Positions 9,685 to 20,829 of a stretch of DNA of 64,000 bases are shown piece by piece. The stretch's first letter is position 1. Every line of letters starts with the position of its first letter. Source of the DNA: Dimorphilus gyrociliatus (Eukaryota > Annelida > Polychaeta > Dinophilidae); NCBI GenBank assembly GCA_904063045.1, contig CAJFCJ010000007.1, positions 4,223,404 to 4,287,403 on the forward strand, written 5' to 3'. A program made the translations under genes and the position numbers. The notes under the pieces are model-generated. The model was not told where the DNA came from, did not search any database, and worked only from the letters and a program-made list of their open reading frames with translations.

Positions 9685-12600
9685 TCATTGTTGTTCCTCG
9701 TAAATGACGTATTCACCATCCTCTTCTACATGATCTATTATAACTTCCTGCGGTTGATTATTCGGATCAACTTTCTGAGGTGCATGTAAATGTTGGGCTA
9801 GGACATGGCCAACCAATTCATCTTGATTAGGAAATGTTAAGCTACAGAGATCACATGTTAATTTTTCTTCACTTCCTTCCGTCGCACAAAATTGAACACG
9901 TCTATCAGTGACTTCTTCCTGCTGTTCTGTACTTTCAGATGTTCCAGGGCCCTCTTCATGACGTTTCATATGTAATTTCATAGTCATAGAACGTTTGGTA
10001 GCAAAAGAGCAAAGGCTGCATTCCAAAGTTTTACCACTATCGTGAATAATTTGATGGTTTTTTAGATCCTTCTTTGTTTTGAATGATTTATTGCAATCGT
10101 CGCAAGTAAATGGTCTCCTATTTGAATGGGCAACTGTTAAATGCCTTACTAAAGATCCTTTTGTCAAAAGTTTCTTGTGACAAACGTGGCATTCGAAGCC
10201 ACGTTCGGCACCTGTTTGATCATGCATGACTTTATGAGCCATAAACCCAGAGTAGCTTCCGAAGGAGCGATTGCAAATATCGCAATGAAAAAGGCAAGTG
10301 TGCGATTTCATATGCTGATTTAATGACATTGGAGTTCTATAGTACTTGTGGCAATATTGACACATGTAGTTTTTGCTCGTAGCATGAGTAGTAGCATGCC
10401 TTTTCAAGTAGGCTTCATCTGGATAGCGTTTTCCACATTGTTCGCACTCATAAGGTCGGGCAATAGAGTGAACTCTTTTTGTATGGGCATTTAAATCGCT
10501 TTGTGCAGCAAAAGCTTGCTTGCATAAATTGCAACTGAACTTGTGAACAATTTCATTAGTTTTTGTATGCTCTGTCATATGAGCCGAAAGCTGAAGGTTA
10601 AAGACATTACAATAGTTTAGAATAAAAATAAAAATAGATTTTTTTTTCAATACCAACCTCCTTTTTAGTGTTAAATTGTTTAAAACAAAGGCTGCAAGAA
10701 GCTTCTTTACTGATAGCGTGCTCTTGTAAATGTTCTATCATATCATTTCTTATTTTACCTTCAAATATATATATATATATATATATTATGTATATAAAGT
10801 CATAAATGCATGATTAATTGCATCTTACATGTAAAATCGCATCTATTGCATTTCCACGGACTAATATCTGGATGATCAGCTTTCACGTGCTCCAGAAAAG
10901 TCGTCACGTTCCTGAATAGATGATCAGCGCAGATATCGCTTGAACAAAGCTTGCACATATACATGCTACGGACTTTAAAAGGGAAAATAAAGTTATTCGC
11001 GAATAAATAGCAACATATAATACTAATTTACCATGTTGTCCTGTTGTTGTAACATGTTGAACCATGCCACAGTAATCAGCCAAATCTGGGACATATTCTT
11101 CAACAGCAGTCATTTTTCCTTTCGATCTTGGCATTCTAGCGATAGGCTTTTCCGTAAAACTAGTATTTCCTGAATTGTTACTACTTTTAGCTTGCTCGTT
11201 GACCTGTAAAACAGCAGTTCCATCACTTTCGTGTTTCACAACAACTTCTGAAACGTCTTCGATCGGAACATCTAGTTGCACAGTGATTTCATCTTCATTA
11301 CCATCGCTTTCTATAGACATGCACTCTCCTTGAGAAGTGGTTCTCATTTTTTGTTTTCCAGGACTTCGATTCTTTTTCCCCTGCTTCTTAGAATCAACAA
11401 GCATGAGAGAACCATCTTTGCATTGGATGGTCTTATATTCTGACAATTTTGCCTCTTTATCTTCTCCCACTTCAAGCTGAACAACATTGTCTTCTTCAAG
11501 GGACAGATTATCAGTTTCTTTCAGCTTTTCGACGTACTCCTCGTTGACTATTTCGATACTAATTGTTTCGGTTTTTTCTTCACTTTTTGTCTTCTCAACA
11601 TATACCTGTTCTTCTTCTAAAATCTGTCCACTATTTATAATTGATTGCATTGTATCTTCCGTAACCACAATCGGATGTTTCTTCTGAGATGTATCCTTTC
11701 TAATTAAACCTTCTCTGCAATGAGAAATTATCAGTATTATTTTTAGAATCTAATTTTATATCAACTTACTTGTAGCCTTTAGTGTATTTGTCAGTTTTTA
11801 CTGCACCTCTGAGCTTAACACATCTTGATGCCGAGTATGTTCCACATATATCATTAGATTTTGGGACCTTCGATAGTTCTTTGATTTCTGCTGTAATAAT
11901 TAAAGATCGAAATTAAAAATTTGTATACCCCATCAGCCGCTTTAGATTGTATACCTTTAATGGTTTGGTCTTCGCTTCTTTCTTCCTCTTCAGCGTTCTT
12001 CTAAATTAAAATTTGAAAAAAATTATAAAATTTAGCATCACAAGCTGCATCCAAGATATATTTACAATGGTTTCGACCCTAATCACATGATTCAGTTCAG
12101 GTGGTTGTGGTGTACTCGATGAAGAGTTCTTCATAGCTTCCAGTTGTTCTTCAGTAACAAGATCTCCATCCAAAGTAAAATATTCAGGTTTAACCCATCC
12201 TCCTCTTTTAGAGCTTCCTGATAAGGTATACATTTGGAATGTTAGGAAGAAAACAAGAAAATTGTGATTAAATACTGACTTCTATCCAAATTATGAACAT
12301 GGAATAAATGAGTCTTCAATGTTTTCAGTTCATGGAAAGCCATGGCACATAACGGACACTCTTGATCTCGAACATTTAAATGATACTTCATATGCTGTTG
12401 AAGTTTTTGCTTAAAATTAAATCCTTTTCCACATTCTGGACATTCGAACAATTTTCGGTGACAATGGACATTCATATGCTTAACAAGAGTCGAACGAGCA
12501 GGACCTATTGGATGGATCATTAACTATTTATTTAATAAAGTTTATATTATTCCAATATACGTACATCCATATGAACATACAGGACAAGACCAAGGTTTAT

Positions 12601-13656
12601 ACTCTATTTCTTTATGAACTGATCGCATATGTGTACTCATTTCGGTCAATGAAGAAACACTTTCACTGCAATGTCTACATTGTCCAAGAAAGGCCCTTTT
12701 GGGAACTTGACGCATTTTGTCTGAATGTAATTGTATCTTGATTGGTACTGTCGTTAAAAAATTGAAATTCTTACTTTTTCGATAATCTTCGTCTTGGAAG
12801 TCGCTTGAAAAAAGTTTCACGTGTTCTTTTACGATATCCTTATTCATTTTCAAATTGGAAATCATATAGGACAGCTCTGTAGGTATTTCAGGTGACTGAG
12901 CTGCTTCGATATTTTCGTTGATGTAATCTATCGTTGCCATTTCTCCACTTTTTAGCATATGTCTCAATTTTTTCTCAGTGACATACTCGGGAACTTCTTC
13001 TATCTCGCGACGTTTAATGCCACGAGTACTTGGCGAATCTTCTGAAATCTTTGGTGTTACAATCTTTATCCACACTTCTTCATTTCCGTCTACTTCAAAA
13101 ACAAAAATATTTTTACTTGGACATTACATTTAATCAAATCACCTGTAGTCATTTGAGCTTCTGCTTCCTCGGCTGCCTTAAGAACATTACTAGAGGCTTC
13201 ATCAAGACCGTAGCCTTCTTCACATATCTCACCAACTTCAACAACCTCTTTCGAGCTATGACTTCCTATAAAGTCAAATATAAGAACAACACAGTATCAA
13301 TAATATAAATACTACCTGGTTCTTGTTTTGTAGCTGCTGTTTGTTGAAACTTTAAAAGTTGGCTGGCTGACTTCACCGACTTTGCTTTTCCTAAATTTAA
13401 AATCGTATGTTTTTTTGAATCAAATGCTATATTTTGCAAGAAAACGCGTAAGCACGTAAAAAACTGGGTAGTGACTGAAAACGGGCCTCCCCATTAATAT
13501 TAAAAAAATAACAAATTCGATGATTTTTTGTCGTAATGATTAGGAAATGTTAGATTTAGTCTTTTCCATATGAAAATTTATCAATAAAGTGCCTTAATTA
13601 GTTAAAATTTTACAGTTAAACTAAAATCGGAATATTTTACCTGGTGTCGACGCCAT
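9685..13656 (-). CDS. Multi-exon C2H2 zinc-finger protein (at least 14 fingers)
   Basis: Probable nuclear DNA-binding protein. The start ATG at 13654-13656 begins a tiny exon (MASTP) with a GTAAAA donor. Later exons include 13319-13390, about 12542-13075 and 12242-12520, then a long acidic exon up to about 11690 and a finger exon near 10850-10970. The last exon is 9685-10590, with the stop at 9685-9687. Fingers come as a first group (SCPVCSYG, FECPECGKGF, ECPLCAMAF), a middle pair (MCKLCSSD, WKCNRCDF), one split by an intron (SLCFKQFNTKKE|LSAHMTEH), and a terminal array of eight including YECEQCGKRY, FHCDICNRSF and FTCDDCNKSF. An acidic tail follows. I cannot name an orthologue. Internal exon borders are approximate. 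Finger linkers are not the classic TGEKP type, so the array is divergent. Confidence 0.8.
10765..10787. repeat. (AT)n microsatellite
   Basis: About eleven AT units inside an intron of the zinc-finger gene. Confidence 0.9.
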
Positions 13657-14154
13657 CTTTTTTCTGTTCATAAGGTCAAGGTCAACAGTCAAAAATTCTT
13701 TATGTTTGGCGGGAAATTTCGAATTTCTCTTTTTTCTAAGTTGAACAGCTGTTTAACAATAAATATTATACCATAAATAGCTAAAAGGCATATATATATT
13801 TTTACCTTCTCATCCTCATGCGAGACTATTGACTTTTCAGTTTTGTCGTTTTTTATTCTAAAAACTACTATCAAGCTAGAAAACAAAACATTTATTCAAC
13901 ATTAATTATAGCAACCATTTTGTCAAAATATCTTGTGAGACAAAAATTAAATATTCAACAAATTTACAGAGTAATTTATTTTAAATATGATGTTTAACAA
14001 TATAATTAACCCTAAACCGCACCAAATCAATGGGATCTTGAAGCAATGCTAATAGTAAGAATAAAGAAATTATAAAAGCACCCATCACATAATAAGGGAT
14101 ATACTAATTATTACATTTATCTTTCTGGTCTTTCTGCCAGCGGAATATGCTTAA
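13657..14154. other. Region between the zinc-finger gene and MCFD2
   Basis: Should hold the zinc-finger promoter and the MCFD2 3' UTR. A 65-codon minus-strand frame at 13689-13886 is present but has no family resemblance and contains a good internal splice donor, so I do not call it a gene. Confidence 0.5.
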
Positions 14155-14681
14155 TTAATTCTTTCCGGCTGATCTGTGACTTTTTACAAACTCCGTATAA
14201 TCGACGAAACCGTCCGCATTTCTATCATCTGAAGTAAGGACTTGATCAACCATTTCCGTAAGTTGTGCTTCAGAAATTGGTGGTGAACGATCTTCAGATT
14301 CTATTGAAAGCATTAGCCCTTGAAACAATAAGAAACAGAGATCTTTGATTTGTTTTTACCTCTAGTATAATGTGTCATTGCACTCATAATTTCAAGTCCA
14401 TCTAATTTATTGTTTTGATCATAGTCATGCAATTTAAAATAATGAAATTGAACTTCTTCGGACGACATATCTTCTAATTTCTTGCCAGCAACACGCTCTA
14501 AGTCTTCATTAATATGACTAAAAATGTTTTTTATGTATATCTTGATTGCCTAACAAAAAAATTAGAATATATACCCTCGATCCTTCAATTGTTCGTCAAA
14601 TTGGTTGCTGTTCATATTTACATCACTGCATAAAGCCGGCGCCAAAAACAGCAAAGACGAAATTAGGAGCCAGATGGACAT
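14155..14681 (-). CDS. MCFD2: MCFD2-like secreted EF-hand protein (cargo receptor subunit)
   Basis: Partner of the lectin LMAN1/ERGIC-53, forming an ER-to-Golgi cargo receptor. Three short exons, 14575-14681, 14360-14517 and 14155-14300, give 136 residues; human MCFD2 has 146. A signal peptide opens the protein (MSIWLLISSLLFLAPALC). Two EF-hands follow: loop DYDQNNKLDGLE, preceded by VQFHYFKLH, and loop DDRNADGFVDYTE near the C-terminus. The block HINEDLERVAGKKLEDMSSE and the spacing between hands match MCFD2. The exons are each too short to stand out as open frames, but all splice sites are GT-AG and keep phase. The protein ends SHRSAGKN. Confidence 0.85.
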
Positions 14682-15083
14682 TGGGACAGAATGTGAGCAA
14701 ATACGACACTATATAAATTTGTTCAAATGAAGTTTTGATACAGTAATAATCAATGATAAATAAATCTTCTTCCAATTACCTTAATATCAATAGTAAATTG
14801 TTCAAAATGAAAGTTTTCTGACTTTTTTGATATCACAACGTGTACAATTGTTCACCAGTTTTCAATGGCAAAAATGTATATCTCGGGAAAGGTATAATTT
14901 ATTTCGACATCCTTAATAACTGAACAGACCACCAGAATACAAAGAATCATTGCATGCTTTGTACCTTGGATATCATAACATCATTTTTGTTATTTGAGGA
15001 AATTGGTTGGTAAATTTATATTTATGCAAAGGTATTTTACTGTATAATGTCGTTTATCGCTCAATTGTTTGACCTAGGTCTAC
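14682..15083. other. Divergent intergenic region, MCFD2 / mitoguardin
   Basis: About 400 nt that must contain both promoters. No distinctive element seen. Confidence 0.4.
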
Positions 15084-16712
15084 GTGGATGAACAAAATAA
15101 ACAGTATCAAGATAAGATGAGTGTTGCTTTAGAAAAGGTTGGATCAAATGATCTATTTGTCTCTTTTCGTCGTCTAATGACACCTTCTAGATGGATAATA
15201 TTAGGAGGAACTCTAGGAGCCGGTTTGGTTGCTGTATTTGCAGTAGTTCTAAGACGAAAAAGACGTCGAAAGCCGTTTCCTAAGAATTCTGATGGAAGAA
15301 GAAATTACGTCGATCCAAGTGTGTGTACGAATTCAACTGTCCGAAGAAGATACACCGGAACATCCACTCCATCGTCTGCATATACTAGAACCCCAGTACC
15401 GCCTTCTCTTAATTCATCTCGTAGTCACACGCCAGCTCCAACTAGTTTTGGACAAGATCTTGAAGATTCAACGTTAACAGGATCTATTGTACAACAACAT
15501 TCCCCACAAATTATCGGGCCTGAGAAACTTTGTTCTCTAGGACTTGACTCACTTGCCCAAGCTATAAAACATTGGGAAGATGCTCTGGAGCTATTGGAAA
15601 TGGATGATGCTGATTCAATAGTTAAAAGCTTAAGCGAAATGGATATCATGCCTTTACAAGATCAACTACACAGTTTACTCAGCAGAACCTACAGAATTCG
15701 GGAACAATATGAAACTAACATATATAACAAGATACACTTTAGTGCTGCCGTTTCATCTGTAGTCCAAAGCTTAGAAAAAGCCGAAGAAGCAGCTATGAGA
15801 AGTGAAAGCGAATGCTCTGATACAGAATCATTTGTATCTGCTGTAGATATTGCAGATTTGTCTGACTTGGAAGAAGAAAAAGCAAGTAGTAGTGTGCTTT
15901 CTCAAGACCTGTATAGAATAGCCTTGAATGAATTGGATAATGGGAATATTCCCTGTAGAACGCTCAGAACAAAAACATTTGGCTGCAAATCGGATACTGA
16001 ATTCTTGGCAAAAATGTATTGCGTTCGCCTTGCTTTCAATGAAATATTCAAGTCAAAAGAAATCAAAGACTATTTCACAAAATATGGAAAACTAGTTATT
16101 GGCGAAATGATGATTAAATCAGAGAGAGATCCAGAAGATTTTTATAATGAATTCGATTCAATGGTTGAATGGGTCTCAGATGAATCAAACTGGAAAAGTA
16201 TGAGGGAGGAGTTAAAAGCAAGAGCCGTAGCTGACTTTAATTTTTTCGATATCGTATTAGACTTTATCGTATTTGATGCTTTCGACGATTTGGAAAATCC
16301 TCCATCTGCCATTACGACCATTATGAACAATCGTTGGCTGACCAATTCATTTAAAGAGTCCGCTTTAGCTACGGCTTGCTGGTCGGTTTCAAAGGCAAAG
16401 AGAAGTCGATTGCAATCTTCTACTGGTTTCTTAGCTCATTTTTACACAGTAACGGAATGCTGCAGTCCAATGTTTGCCTGGGCCTTTCTAGGGCCCCAGT
16501 CACCGGTGAAAGACTTATGTACATTCTTTAAGGATCAAGTAATATCCTTTATGCAACGCGTATTCAGCTTCCAACACGTCCGATTTACTACTGTTAACGA
16601 ATTAGCTACTGACATACTAAAGCAAGGTCAAATAGTAACAACGAATCTATTAGAAAATCTTAATATACCTACCGATGAGGCAGTTGTTGAATTGAAATTA
16701 AATAACTGCTAG
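15084..16712 (+). CDS. MIGA: Mitoguardin (MIGA / FAM73), mitochondrial outer-membrane protein
   Basis: Promotes mitochondrial fusion through mitoPLD and tethers mitochondria to ER and lipid droplets. A single exon of 542 residues; human MIGA1/2 are about 590-630. One transmembrane helix at about residues 37-57 (IILGGTLGAGLVAVFAVVL) is followed by an Arg/Lys cluster typical of a signal-anchored outer-membrane protein. The conserved C-terminal domain includes HWEDALELLEM, FFDIVLDFIVFDAFDDLENP, NRWLTNSFKESALATACWSV and FAWAFLGPQSPVKDLC, all diagnostic for this family. A candidate FFAT-type motif lies at residues 250-255 (FVSAVD). A second in-frame ATG at 15117 is an alternative start. Divergent from MCFD2 and followed 374 nt later by NHE8. 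Confidence 0.95.
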   Translation: MDEQNKQYQDKMSVALEKVGSNDLFVSFRRLMTPSRWIILGGTLGAGLVAVFAVVLRRKRRRKPFPKNSDGRRNYVDPSVCTNSTVRRRYTGTSTPSSAYTRTPVPPSLNSSRSHTPAPTSFGQDLEDSTLTGSIVQQHSPQIIGPEKLCSLGLDSLAQAIKHWEDALELLEMDDADSIVKSLSEMDIMPLQDQLHSLLSRTYRIREQYETNIYNKIHFSAAVSSVVQSLEKAEEAAMRSESECSDTESFVSAVDIADLSDLEEEKASSSVLSQDLYRIALNELDNGNIPCRTLRTKTFGCKSDTEFLAKMYCVRLAFNEIFKSKEIKDYFTKYGKLVIGEMMIKSERDPEDFYNEFDSMVEWVSDESNWKSMREELKARAVADFNFFDIVLDFIVFDAFDDLENPPSAITTIMNNRWLTNSFKESALATACWSVSKAKRSRLQSSTGFLAHFYTVTECCSPMFAWAFLGPQSPVKDLCTFFKDQVISFMQRVFSFQHVRFTTVNELATDILKQGQIVTTNLLENLNIPTDEAVVELKLNNC

Positions 16713-17086
16713 AAAGACTGGTTTACTCTAAGCCTAATACACAAATCCAACATCAATAAAAAATTGTTATCAATATTCTGACGTCCAGAAAATGCCACAT
16801 CTGCATTTAATTAGTATATATTTCAATTCCATCATCAATACATGATCTATTAGTAAATTATGTTTTAATGTTACGCTGATATAGGGTTTTATACACTTTG
16901 AATTTAGCGCGTTCGTAGCTTCAACTAATGAGCTTCTAGATTTTCTATATTAACTGGTTTAAAATATTTTGCCATGACGTTTTTTTCATTTATTGTCGAC
17001 CAGCAAGTGATTAATCATGACATTATTGTTTTGCTAACTTAAATAACTAAAGCAATAATATTTGTTACTAAAACAGTGGATTAAAT
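16713..17086. other. Spacer between mitoguardin and NHE8
   Basis: Holds the MIGA 3' UTR (AATAAA-type signal in the run near 16755) and the NHE8 promoter. Nothing else recognised. Confidence 0.4.
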
Positions 17087-19368
17087 ATGATGGGAAAATC
17101 AACAATATTCATATTTTTAGTTACAATTGCGTACTCTATATTAATAACTAATTGTAATAAAGATATTAAAAATTCCAAATTTAATCCCTTGGTAAAGAAG
17201 AATAAACTGTTTGATAAAATATTTGAAAGACAAAAGCGAGATGGATCTGTTGTACTTGAGAATGCAACAACTCAAGACGTTTCATATAAGTTAGTATTTT
17301 ATATGGTTTATAAGCCATCTGTTTCCGTCTATATCTAATAATATATTGTTTTTACTTTCTCTAGCAATACCAGTACACTAACGCCTGAGATTACAACTGA
17401 AGAAAATAAAGGATTGCCACGGGAGCCCAAAAAAGAAGCGGAAAAGGAACATCAATACAGTTTTTCCATATTTTTTATTCTTCTTGTGATAGCCGGTAGT
17501 ATTCTTCTAGTTCATTTGCTCATTCAAACAAAATTCCACTACCTGCCTGAGAGTGTTGCTGTTGTTTTACTTGGTAAGTTGTCACAAAATGTTTTTCCAT
17601 TTCAAATTATATGTGTAATTAAAATGTAATTTTTAAAAATATAGGTGCCCTTCTCGGCCTCATATTGCAGCTTTTGGCTAAATATAAGCTGGGCAATTGG
17701 CAAACTGAAGAGCATTTTCCTCCAACTATGTTTTTCTTGATTCTATTACCACCAATTATTTTTGAGTCTGGTTACAACCTGCATAAAGTATTATTCATAT
17801 TCTTAATAAATAGCAAACGTTTTCAATTTTACCAAATTACAGGGGAATTTCTTTCAAAATATTGGAACAATATTACTCTTTGCCATATTTGGCACTGTAA
17901 TATCAGCTGTTATTGTTGGAGGTGGCATATATCTTTTGGGTAGAGCTCAGGTAGCTTACAAACTAGAATTAGAAGAAAGTTTTGCTTTTGGATCTCTAAT
18001 ATCTGCCGTTGATCCAGTGGCTACTTTGGCTATCTTTCAAGCTATCGATGTTGATCCAGTTTTGTATATGTTGGTATTTGGTGAAAGTATTCTAAATGAT
18101 GCAGTCGCCATCGTTCTTACAAATACGGTGCTCGGTTTATCGGAATTTAAAGAAATGAGTCCAGCTGCTACATTCTTCACGGCTGTAGGACACTTTTGCA
18201 TGATGTTTTTCGCGTCTGCCGCAATAGGCATAGCTTTTGGATTAATATCTGCTATGTTGCTAAAATTTATCGACTTGAGAAAGACACCTTCATTAGAATT
18301 TGGTATGATGCTTGTCTTCTCTTATGCTCCATATGGTCTCGCTGAAGGAATACATTTATCAGGCATAATGGCAATTCTATTTTGTGGTGTTGTAATGGCT
18401 CATTACACGCATTTTAACCTTTCTCCAGTCACTCAAATAACTGTACAACAAACTTTTAGAACAATCGCTTTCATAGCAGAGACTTGTGTGTTTGCTTATC
18501 TTGGGTTGGCCATATTTAGCTTTAAACACACTGTACAACCAGCCCTAGTCATTTGGAGTATAGTTAGTATATTCAACATTTCCTATTTGTTTATCATTAG
18601 TGATATATTGTTGTTTTAAAGGCCCTAATCTTACTTGGAAGAGCATTCAATATATTCCCGCTTTCCTTTTTGGCGAATTACTTCAGAGAGCATAAAATAA
18701 CAAAAAAGATGCAGTTTATTATGTGGTTTAGTGGTTTACGAGGAGCCATTGCCTTTGCTCTATCCTTACATATGGATATTGGAAACGAAGAGAAACGTCA
18801 AGTTCTTGTAACCACCACACTTATAATTATCCTATTTACTGTACTTATTCTAGGTGGGTCTACTATGCCCATTATGAAGGTAATGTTTCATTTATTAGCA
18901 GAAAAAGTGTTAGATGAATAGATTGCTCATAATTTATATATAAAAACCATAGTGTCTAAATGCTGAAAAGAGAAGGAGAGTCAGAAAAGGAAAAGAAGTT
19001 ACTTTATCTAAAACTAAAGAGATGGGAGAAACTATTGACTCTGAGCATTTATCAGAAATAACGGAATCAGAGGATGTAGAAGTTCATATCACTCAACAAT
19101 CGACCCTTACTGGCTTTATGAAATTAGATAAAAAATACCTCCGCCCGTTTTTTACTAGGCGTTTAACCCAACAAGTCAGTTTATTTTATTCTAAAATATC
19201 ATATTAAACTAATAATCTTTGTTTTACAATTTTTTTATTTTATAAATGTAGGAGGTTAGAGATGGGAGAACTCAAATGAATAATTTGACAAATCAGTGGT
19301 ATCAGGAAGTTCGTAATGTACCTTCGGAATCCGAAGATGAACAAGAGGAATTTGTTCAAACAAGATAA
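17087..19368 (+). CDS. SLC9A8: Sodium/hydrogen exchanger 8 (SLC9A8)
   Basis: Electroneutral Na+/H+ exchanger of Golgi, endosomes and apical membranes. Seven exons (17087-17289, 17365-17573, 17645-17787, 17843-18562, 18622-18879, 18953-19174, 19252-19368) keep frame and give 623 residues; human NHE8 has 581. An N-terminal signal peptide (IFIFLVTIAYSILI) precedes a short lumenal segment. Then come LPESVAVVLLG, FFLILLPPIIFESGYNLHK, the ion-binding helix SAVDPVATLAIF, FGESILNDAVAIVL, KTPSLEFGMMLVFSYAPYGL and WFSGLRGAIAFALSLH. The cytoplasmic tail has EMGETIDSEHLSEITE and PFFTRRLTQ followed by NQWYQEVR, which are specific to NHE8. The acidic end SEDEQEEF is also conserved. Confidence 0.95.
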
Positions 19369-19524
19369 ATCTTTAATCATGTTGATATTGTTAAATGTTG
19401 TCGTATAATCAAATGATCTTGATAATTTTTCTTGTCCACCAAGAAATATAAATGTAATAAATAATTATATTAATAGTCAAAATAGTAATTGTTACTTTTC
19501 ATAATAATTGTTGCTGTCTTGTCA

Positions 19525-19737
19525 CTATTTTTCTTCTTTTTCAAGGTCATTTTCTTGAAGAAAACTTTCAATAATATTTTCAATTGCTCTGTCTTGTAAA
19601 ATTTTCTTTTTCCTCCTTTCATGAATAACAATAGCAACTATTAAACTAATGATAACAACCACTAATATTATTATTAGTGGAGCAATTGCAATTTCAGAAA
19701 TTTCTGACTTCTCTAGCATTATTGAATCGTTTTTCAT
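19525..19737 (-). CDS. Small single-pass membrane protein (hypothetical)
   Basis: A 70-residue frame with one strong transmembrane helix at about residues 18-40 (IAPLIIILVVVIISLIVAIV), then a basic stretch HERRKKK and a charged amphipathic tail ending NDLEKEEK. The frame stays open upstream of the first ATG for about 18 more codons reading KQELHDYRLENIERE, which looks coding. The true protein may therefore start in an upstream exon. It lies convergent to NHE8 and downstream of MRPL33 on the same strand. I do not recognise a family. Confidence 0.4.
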   Translation of the reverse strand: MKNDSIMLEKSEISEIAIAPLIIILVVVIISLIVAIVIHERRKKKILQDRAIENIIESFLQENDLEKEEK

Positions 19738-19841
19738 TTCCCTCTCAATGTTTTCTAGACGATAATCATGCAGTTCTTGCTTGGTTGTTTAGTCTTAAAG
19801 GTCTATTTAGACATTGTAAAAGATGTATTTAATGTGTATGA

Positions 19842-19858
19842 ATATATATATATATATA
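19842..19858. repeat. (AT)n microsatellite
   Basis: Short run of about eight AT units between the small membrane protein and MRPL33. Confidence 0.85.
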
Positions 19859-19956
19859 AATGATGTATTATTTTTTTTGAATACAAAATGACATATTGAA
19901 AAAATCAAAGTATTCCTTTAGAGTTATTTTTTCATTAACAAGAAGAGAATTAACAA

Positions 19957-20449
19957 CTACTTCATTGTATCTTTTCTTATAGTCCTTATCTTTTTGATCT
20001 CTCTGTATATTACCCATTGCCGAACTGTTTCAAATATATTCGTTTAGGTATTGTATATTAATTTACAAGTTCTTAAAACTTACTTGTTGGATCTAGGCGG
20101 TATAATTCTAATTTATCACTTAATTTCGGCCGGAGTGCTGCAAATTTATGACCGGTTCCAGCTAAACTCTCCAAGAGTACCAAAACAAATCTAATAAAGA
20201 GGAATAAATGTATCGAGTTTTTCTATTCAATATTTCTATATGCAATTTGGATTATTAAAGAAATATTAAGCAAAATAGTAAAATAAATATAATTTTTAAG
20301 AGGATTTTGAAGGGTAACATTATTCGAAATCAGTAAATGGTTATTTTTAAGAAATGTAATTGTTAATAGACATCGAAAACAGAAAAAAGTTATTGCTATG
20401 TATTTTATTTCGAAATATGAAATATAACCTACTTTCCACTAGCACTCAT
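19957..20449 (-). CDS. MRPL33: Mitochondrial large ribosomal subunit protein bL33m
   Basis: Component of the mitochondrial large ribosomal subunit. The gene appears only after joining three exons: 20433-20449 (17 nt), 20084-20190 and 19957-20024. Both introns are GT-AG and the phase is kept. The product has 63 residues; human MRPL33 has 65. The order is a short start MSASGK, then FVLVLLESLAGTGHKF (matching the family's SEAGTG block), RPKLSDKLELYRLDPT (family pattern R-x-K-L-x-L-x-x-Y-D-P), and REIKKIRTIRK at the end (family K-K-I-R). Unlike bacterial L33 there are no zinc-binding cysteines, as in the mitochondrial form. It sits between TDRD3 and the small membrane protein on the same strand. 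Confidence 0.85.
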
Positions 20450-20829
20450 ATTATCTTAAAAAAATAACTTTATTCTATTTAGTAGCCACTGTGGAGGTCA
20501 AGGACACTAAATCTTTTGCACGTGAATAATCTATTTCCGTTTCCTGGTTGCCACATTATTTTAATAAAATTAAATGGAAAAGTTTGTCAGCAAATATATT
20601 AATTATATAGAATAAAATTTGTCTAAATATTCCCCATAACCATAATAATTAGAAATATAAAATAGATTTAAGTGGAAAACTTGAGAGTTTTATTTGAAGT
20701 AATTGTGTTTTTTTTGTTAAAACATTCGCAAAAATATATATAACATTAAAAATTCAATTTACTTAAATTTCGTGTTTGGTTTATTTTGTGATGTAATTGC
20801 TTTAACTTGTCAATTATTGAGAGATACTC

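Noticed and set aside
13689-13886. 65-codon minus-strand frame upstream of the zinc-finger gene
   Set aside because: Contains a good internal GTAAAA donor and AT-repeat-derived residues; overlaps the expected promoter.
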